Assembly (NCBI RefSeq): GCF_046156265.1
Contig: NZ_JAWDIR010000033.1
Location: forward strand, 310,001 to 374,000
Direction: 5' to 3'
Origin: CAMDHY01 sp046156265
GTDB taxonomy: Bacteria; Pseudomonadota; Alphaproteobacteria; Rhizobiales; Segnochrobactraceae
DNA: 64,000 nucleotides
Shown here: positions 59,902 through 64,000 of the stretch, piece after piece
Layout: each line of letters opens with the position of its first letter
How positions within the stretch are numbered: the stretch's first letter is position 1
Program-made: the position numbers and the translations under genes
Notes under the pieces: generated by a model
Seen by the model: only the letters and a program-made list of their open reading frames with translations
The model's database searches: none
Told to the model about the DNA's origin: nothing

Positions 59902-59920
59902 GGCAGCGGCTGCCGCTGCC
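59902..59920 (+). other. hairpin in the leuB leader
   Basis: GGCAGCGG, CTG, CCGCTGCC forms an 8-bp stem, 35 bases before the leuB start. No leucine-rich leader peptide or alternative fold is evident, so a classical attenuator is not supported. Confidence 0.3.
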
Positions 59921-59955
59921 GACCGATCATCCACCGAGCCTGCGGAGTGACGAGA

Positions 59956-61071
59956 ATGGCGACCCACAAGCTGCTGCTGCTTCCCGGCGACGGCATCGGC
60001 ACCGAGATCATGGCCTCGGCGCGCCAGGTGATCGCCTGGTTCGACGCGCGGCTGGGTGCCGGCACCTTCGCCCTCGAGGAGGACGTCGTCGGCGGCGCCG
60101 CCTACGACGCCCACGGCAAGGCGATCAGCGAAGCGGCGATGGACAAGGCGATGGCCACCGACGCCGTGCTGTTCGGCGCCGTCGGCGGCCCGAAGTGGGA
60201 CGGCGTGCCCTATGACGCGCGCCCCGAGGCGGGCCTGCTGCGCCTGCGCAAGGACCTCGCGCTGTTCGCCAACCTGCGCCCGGCGATCTGCTACCCGGCG
60301 CTCGCCGACGCCTCCTCGCTGAAGCGCGAGATCGTCGAGGGCTTGGACATCCTGATCGTCCGCGAGCTCACCGGCGGCGTCTATTTCGGCGAGCCGAAGG
60401 AGATCCGCGATCTCGGCAACGGCCAGAAGCGCGGCATCGACACGCAAGTCTACGACACCTACGAGATCGAGCGCATCGTCCGCGTCGCCTGCGACCTCGC
60501 CCGCACGCGGGGCAAGAAGGTGACGTCGTCGGAGAAGCGCAACGTCATGAAGTCGGGCGTGCTGTGGAACGAGGTCGCGACCCGCGTCGGCCGCGACGAG
60601 TATCCCGACATCACCCTCGATCACATGCTCGCCGACAACTGCGGCATGCAGCTCGTCCGCTGGCCGAAGCAGTTCGACGTCATCGTCTGCGACAACCTGT
60701 TCGGCGACATGCTGTCCGACATCGCGGCGATGCTGACGGGCTCGCTCGGCATGCTGCCGTCGGCCTCGCTCGGAGCGCCGGACACCCGCACCGGCCGCCG
60801 CAAGGCGATGTACGAGCCGGTGCACGGCTCGGCGCCCGACATCGCCGGCACGGGGGCGGCCAACCCGATCGCGATGATCGCGTCCTTCGGCATGGCGCTG
60901 CGCTATTCGTTCGGTCTGGTGGCGGAAGCCGACCTCCTCGACAAGGCGATCGCCGCGGCGCTGGAGACGGGCGCCCGCACCCGCGACATCGGCGGTGGCG
61001 GCGCGACCCTCGTCGGCACCGACGGCATGACGGCGGCGATCCTCAAGGCGCTGGACGAGCTGTCGGCGTAA
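59956..61071 (+). CDS. leuB: 3-isopropylmalate dehydrogenase
   Basis: 371 residues; third step of leucine synthesis. LLLLPGDGIGTEI at the start, LLRLRKDLALFANLRPA, RELTGGVYFGEPKE, the catalytic tyrosine in DTQVYDTYEIER, lysine in SSEKRNVMKSG, DNLFGDMLSDIAAMLTGSLG and EPVHGSAPDIAGTGAANP leave no doubt. It is a single gene; leuC and leuD are not nearby, as usual in Rhizobiales. A cluster of palindromic repeats follows and separates it from the convergent RND gene. Confidence 0.97.
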   Translation: MATHKLLLLPGDGIGTEIMASARQVIAWFDARLGAGTFALEEDVVGGAAYDAHGKAISEAAMDKAMATDAVLFGAVGGPKWDGVPYDARPEAGLLRLRKDLALFANLRPAICYPALADASSLKREIVEGLDILIVRELTGGVYFGEPKEIRDLGNGQKRGIDTQVYDTYEIERIVRVACDLARTRGKKVTSSEKRNVMKSGVLWNEVATRVGRDEYPDITLDHMLADNCGMQLVRWPKQFDVIVCDNLFGDMLSDIAAMLTGSLGMLPSASLGAPDTRTGRRKAMYEPVHGSAPDIAGTGAANPIAMIASFGMALRYSFGLVAEADLLDKAIAAALETGARTRDIGGGGATLVGTDGMTAAILKALDELSA

Positions 61072-61384
61072 GGGGCAGGGGCCTCGCGTCGGGCACCACG
61101 CGTCCCTCCCCTGCCAGGGGGAGGGACAGACCGCGAAGCGGTCAGGGTGGGGCCTGTCAAATCCAAACGCAGGTTCGTCTTGGGATTGACGGGCCCCCAC
61201 CTGCCGCGCCTGACGGCGCGGCTGTCCTCCCCCCTGGCAGGGGGAGGACACGTCGGCGAACGCTGAAGCGCCGCACGCCGCGCTTCCAGCGCGGCGCCCC
61301 CTCCGGCCGGCTGCGCCGGCCACCTCCCCCACAAGGGGGGAGGGGAAGGAGCCTCCCCCCTGTCAGGGGAGGGACCCGTCACAG
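61072..61384. repeat. cluster of GC-rich palindromic intergenic repeats (313 bases, no gene)
   Basis: Four stem-loops of the form CCTCCCC-N5/6-GGGGAGG: GTCCCTCCCC/GGGGAGGGAC (61102-61127, loop TGCCAG), TGTCCTCCCCC/GGGGGAGGACA (61223-61250), CCTCCCCC/GGGGGAGG (61323-61343) and CCTCCCC/GGGGAGG (61352-61372). Between them are further pairs such as GACCGCGAAGCGGTC (61129-61143) and GCCGGCTGCGCCGGC. The layout resembles the dispersed intergenic repeats common in alphaproteobacterial genomes. Lying between convergent leuB and the RND gene, it can end both transcripts. Confidence 0.8.
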
Positions 61385-64000
61385 TCAGTGCGCCGGCACC
61401 GGAGCCGCCCCGCCGTGCCCTGCGGCCGGCGGCTCGTCCTCGTTCTTGCCGTGGCGCATGCCCTCGTCGGGGATGCCGAAGGTCTTGTCGCCCATCCACT
61501 GGAACAGCACGTAGAGCCCGGGGATGACGATGATCCCGAAGATGGTGGCGAACGTCATGCCACCGATCACCGTCATGCCGAGATGGATGCGCGAGTTGGC
61601 GCCGGCGCCGGTCGCCAAAGCGAGCGGCAACAGGCCGATGATGAAGGCGAGCGCCGTCATCAGCACGGCGCGGAAGCGCATGTGCGCGCCCGCGATCGCC
61701 GCGTCGTAGCGCGTTCGTCCCGCCTCGCGCTGTTCCTTGGCGAACTCGACGATCAGGATGGCGTTCTTCGCGGCGAGGCCGATCAGGAGCACCAGTCCGA
61801 TCTGCGCGTAGAGGTCGCTCGGCAGGCCCGTCACCGTCAGCGTGATGACGGCACCGAGGATCGCCACCAGCACCGACAGCATCACCGCGAACGGGATCAT
61901 CCAGCTCTCGTACTGGGCGACCAGGAACAGGTAGCCGAACAGCACCGCGAGGGCGAAGATCATGCCGATGTTCCCGGCCGCCGCCACCTCCTGGTAGGTC
62001 ATCGACGACCATTCGTAGGTGTAGCCGGCCGGCAGCACCTTCGCCGAGAGCTCCTTCATCGCCGCGATGGTGTCGCCCGAGGAGTAGCCGGGAGCCGGGC
62101 TGCCGGTGATCTGCGCCGCCGGGAACAGGTTGTAGCTGTAGACGACGTCGGAGCCGACGGTGGTGGTGACGGTGGCCAACGTCGACAGCGGCACCATTTC
62201 GTTGTTGCTGTTGGCGACGTAGAGACGCCCGATGTCGTCGATGGCGTTGCGGTACTGCTGGTCGGCCTCGATGTAGACCTGATAGGTCTGGTTGTTCAGG
62301 TTGAAGTTGTTGATGAACAGCGACCCCAGCATGGCCTGCATGATCTGGAAGACGTTGCTCACCGGCACGCCGAGGCTCTGGGCCTTGGTGCGGTCGAGGT
62401 CGAAATAGAGGCGCGGCACCGAGGCGGAGAAGGTCGAGAAGGCACGCGAGATGCGCGGGTCCTGATTGGCGGCGACGACGAGGCCGCCGAGGACCGCCGC
62501 GAGCTCCTGGCCCGACTGGCCGCCGATCGCCTCGAGGCGATAGTCGAAGCCGTTGGCCTGGCCGACGCCGGGGATCGGCGGCGGCCCGAACGGCAGCAGG
62601 TTCGCCTCCGGGATCGTCTGGAAGCCGCCATAGAGCGTGCGGGCGATGCCGTTCGCCCACAGGTTCCGCGTCGGCCGCTCGTCCCACGGCTTCAGCACGA
62701 GAATGCCGAAGCCCGAACTCGCCGCCGGGGCGCTGGTCAGCATCGAGTAGCCGGAGATGCCGATGACGTTGTCGATGCCGTCGGTCTTCAGGGCGATGTC
62801 GGTGACGTCGGTGATCACCTTCTGGGTGCGCGGCAGCGCCGCGCCGGGCGACAGCGAGGCGTCGACGAACAGCACGCCCTGGTCCTCGTCCGGCAGGAAG
62901 CCGGTCTGCAGGCGGTCGAACAGCACGCCGGTGGCGCCACCGACCGCGATGATGATGATCAGCGCCACCAGCGACCGCCGGGCGATCAGCCCGACGAGGC
63001 CGACATAGCCGTTGCGCGTCTTGTTCAGCCCGGTATTGAACCAGGCGAACGGTCCGCGCGTGTGCTCCTTCGGCTTGCGCAGGATGAGCGAGCAGAGCGT
63101 CGGCGACAGAGACAGCGCGTTGATCGCCGAGATCGCCACCGCGGCGGTGATCGTCACGGCGAACTGCCTGTAGAGCTCGCCGGTGATGCCGGGCAGGAAG
63201 GCGACCGGGCCGAACACGGCGAACAGCACGAGCGTCGTCGAGATGATCGGGCCGGTGACCTGCTCCATCGCCTTCAGCGAGGCCTCGCGGGGACCGAGCC
63301 CCTCTTCCTCCATGACGCGCTGGACGTTCTCGACGACGACGATGGCGTCGTCGACGACGAGGCCGATGGCGAGCACGATGGCGAAGAGGTCGATCGTGTT
63401 GAGCGAGAACCCGGCGGCCGAGAGCACGACGAACACGCCGATCAGCGACACCGGGATGGTGACCGCCGGCACGATCGTCGCCCGCCAGTCCTGCAGGAAG
63501 ATGAACACGACGATCATCACGATGATCGCCGCTTCGACCAGGGTGTGGATGATCTCCTCGATCGAGGCCGACACGAACAGGGTCGAGTCGTAGATCACCT
63601 CAGCCTCGACGTCGGCCGGGAAGCGCGACTTCAGCTCCTCCAGCGTCCTGCGGACCTCGGCGGCGACGGAGAGCGCGTTGGCGTCCGTCGACTGGTAGAT
63701 GCCGAGGGTGACGGAGGGCTTGTTGTTGAGGGTCGAGGTCTGTGTGTAGACCTGCGCCCCGAGTTCGACCCGGCCGAGATCCTTCACCCGCACGACGGCC
63801 CCGTCGTCGCCAGTGCGCACGATGATGTTGCCGAACTCCTCGGTGGTCTTGAGGCGGCCGAGCGTCTCGATCGTGTACTGGAACACCTGGTCGTCGCCGA
63901 TCGGCGGGCCACCGATCTGGCCGACGGCGGCCTGGATGTTCTGGCTCTGGATGGCGTTGGTGATCTCGTCGATGGTGATGCCGAGCGCCGTCAGCCGGTC
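61385..64000 (-). CDS. RND efflux pump inner-membrane subunit, HAE1/AcrB family (5' partial)
   Basis: At least 871 residues; the frame runs past the right edge, so the N-terminus is missing (the first residues visible are DRLTALGITIDEITNAIQSQ). It is the proton-driven trimeric transporter of a tripartite drug efflux pump. The fourth transmembrane helix carries the proton-relay aspartate pair in AIGLVVDDAIVVVENVQRVMEEEG, and the second half has LAAKNAILIVEFAKEQREAG, with the lysine of the relay expected in the tenth helix. The C-terminal tail is histidine/alanine-rich (HGGAAPVPAH). The membrane fusion protein gene is expected just outside the window. Confidence 0.96.
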   Translation of the reverse strand, partial: DRLTALGITIDEITNAIQSQNIQAAVGQIGGPPIGDDQVFQYTIETLGRLKTTEEFGNIIVRTGDDGAVVRVKDLGRVELGAQVYTQTSTLNNKPSVTLGIYQSTDANALSVAAEVRRTLEELKSRFPADVEAEVIYDSTLFVSASIEEIIHTLVEAAIIVMIVVFIFLQDWRATIVPAVTIPVSLIGVFVVLSAAGFSLNTIDLFAIVLAIGLVVDDAIVVVENVQRVMEEEGLGPREASLKAMEQVTGPIISTTLVLFAVFGPVAFLPGITGELYRQFAVTITAAVAISAINALSLSPTLCSLILRKPKEHTRGPFAWFNTGLNKTRNGYVGLVGLIARRSLVALIIIIAVGGATGVLFDRLQTGFLPDEDQGVLFVDASLSPGAALPRTQKVITDVTDIALKTDGIDNVIGISGYSMLTSAPAASSGFGILVLKPWDERPTRNLWANGIARTLYGGFQTIPEANLLPFGPPPIPGVGQANGFDYRLEAIGGQSGQELAAVLGGLVVAANQDPRISRAFSTFSASVPRLYFDLDRTKAQSLGVPVSNVFQIMQAMLGSLFINNFNLNNQTYQVYIEADQQYRNAIDDIGRLYVANSNNEMVPLSTLATVTTTVGSDVVYSYNLFPAAQITGSPAPGYSSGDTIAAMKELSAKVLPAGYTYEWSSMTYQEVAAAGNIGMIFALAVLFGYLFLVAQYESWMIPFAVMLSVLVAILGAVITLTVTGLPSDLYAQIGLVLLIGLAAKNAILIVEFAKEQREAGRTRYDAAIAGAHMRFRAVLMTALAFIIGLLPLALATGAGANSRIHLGMTVIGGMTFATIFGIIVIPGLYVLFQWMGDKTFGIPDEGMRHGKNEDEPPAAGHGGAAPVPAH

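Noticed and set aside
59775..59955. Leucine leader peptide and attenuator before leuB
   Set aside because: No short frame with leucine codon runs and no alternative hairpin pair with a T-run.
61072..61384. CRISPR array
   Set aside because: The repeats are palindromic, irregularly spaced and of unequal length, with no spacer pattern and no cas genes.

Overview
The window is a GC-rich (roughly 70 percent by eye) chromosomal stretch from an alphaproteobacterium, most likely of the order Hyphomicrobiales (Rhizobiales). The signs are the heme-pathway block hemC-hemD-Mic60/mitofilin-hemY, with tsaD-gpsA divergent from it, UbiB, UbiK and COQ9-like proteins for ubiquinone synthesis, a DUF1127 protein, a FecR/CHASE2-cyclase pair and many binding-protein ABC and GntR genes. 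I found no transposase, integrase, phage gene or CRISPR array. Starts are often GTG or TTG, and infC starts with ATT.

Layout. 1-7.8 kb: 3' end of ubiB, a PRC-barrel envelope protein, an alpha/beta hydrolase, a GT4 glycosyltransferase, infC, a DUF2459 protein, two tandem YciI-like genes, an EVE-domain protein and an ETF-beta-type lysine methyltransferase. 7.9-18 kb: csaA, a COQ9/TetR-like protein, proC, a YbjN-like protein, ubiK, then lgt-MidA-pgeF, an unknown membrane protein, an enoyl-CoA hydratase/3-hydroxyacyl-CoA dehydrogenase pair and a small unknown protein. 18-28 kb: universal stress protein, CHASE2 adenylate cyclase with FecR partner, Crp/Fnr regulator, DUF1127, methyltransferase, phytase-like esterase, TehA/SLAC1 channel and ahcY with a clear promoter and a palindromic operator candidate.

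28.2-49.7 kb is a catabolic island. It holds an ABC importer with two different ATPases, two permeases, a binding protein and a small membrane protein; a TetR-controlled UPF0261/TIM-barrel/cupin operon; an M24 metallohydrolase; a DJ-1/PfpI protein; a GntR-flanked operon of Ldh2-type dehydrogenase, iron-type alcohol dehydrogenase and alpha/beta hydrolase; an EAL phosphodiesterase; two TIM-barrel sugar isomerase/epimerases; an enolase-superfamily dehydratase; a GntR regulator; and a D-2-hydroxyacid dehydrogenase. Four copies of YTGGT-N3-ACCAR, a FadR-type GntR operator, lie upstream of the importer, the M24 gene and both epimerase transcription units. They tie these units into one predicted regulon, probably under the GntR gene at 47975-48721. 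The substrate is not identifiable from sequence; a sugar, polyol or sugar acid is the best guess.

49.8-64 kb returns to housekeeping: DUF302 and OsmC proteins, tRNA-Thr(CGT), the hemY-Mic60-hemD-hemC operon, tsaD-gpsA, leuB, a cluster of palindromic repeats, and an RND efflux pump gene whose N-terminus lies beyond the right edge.
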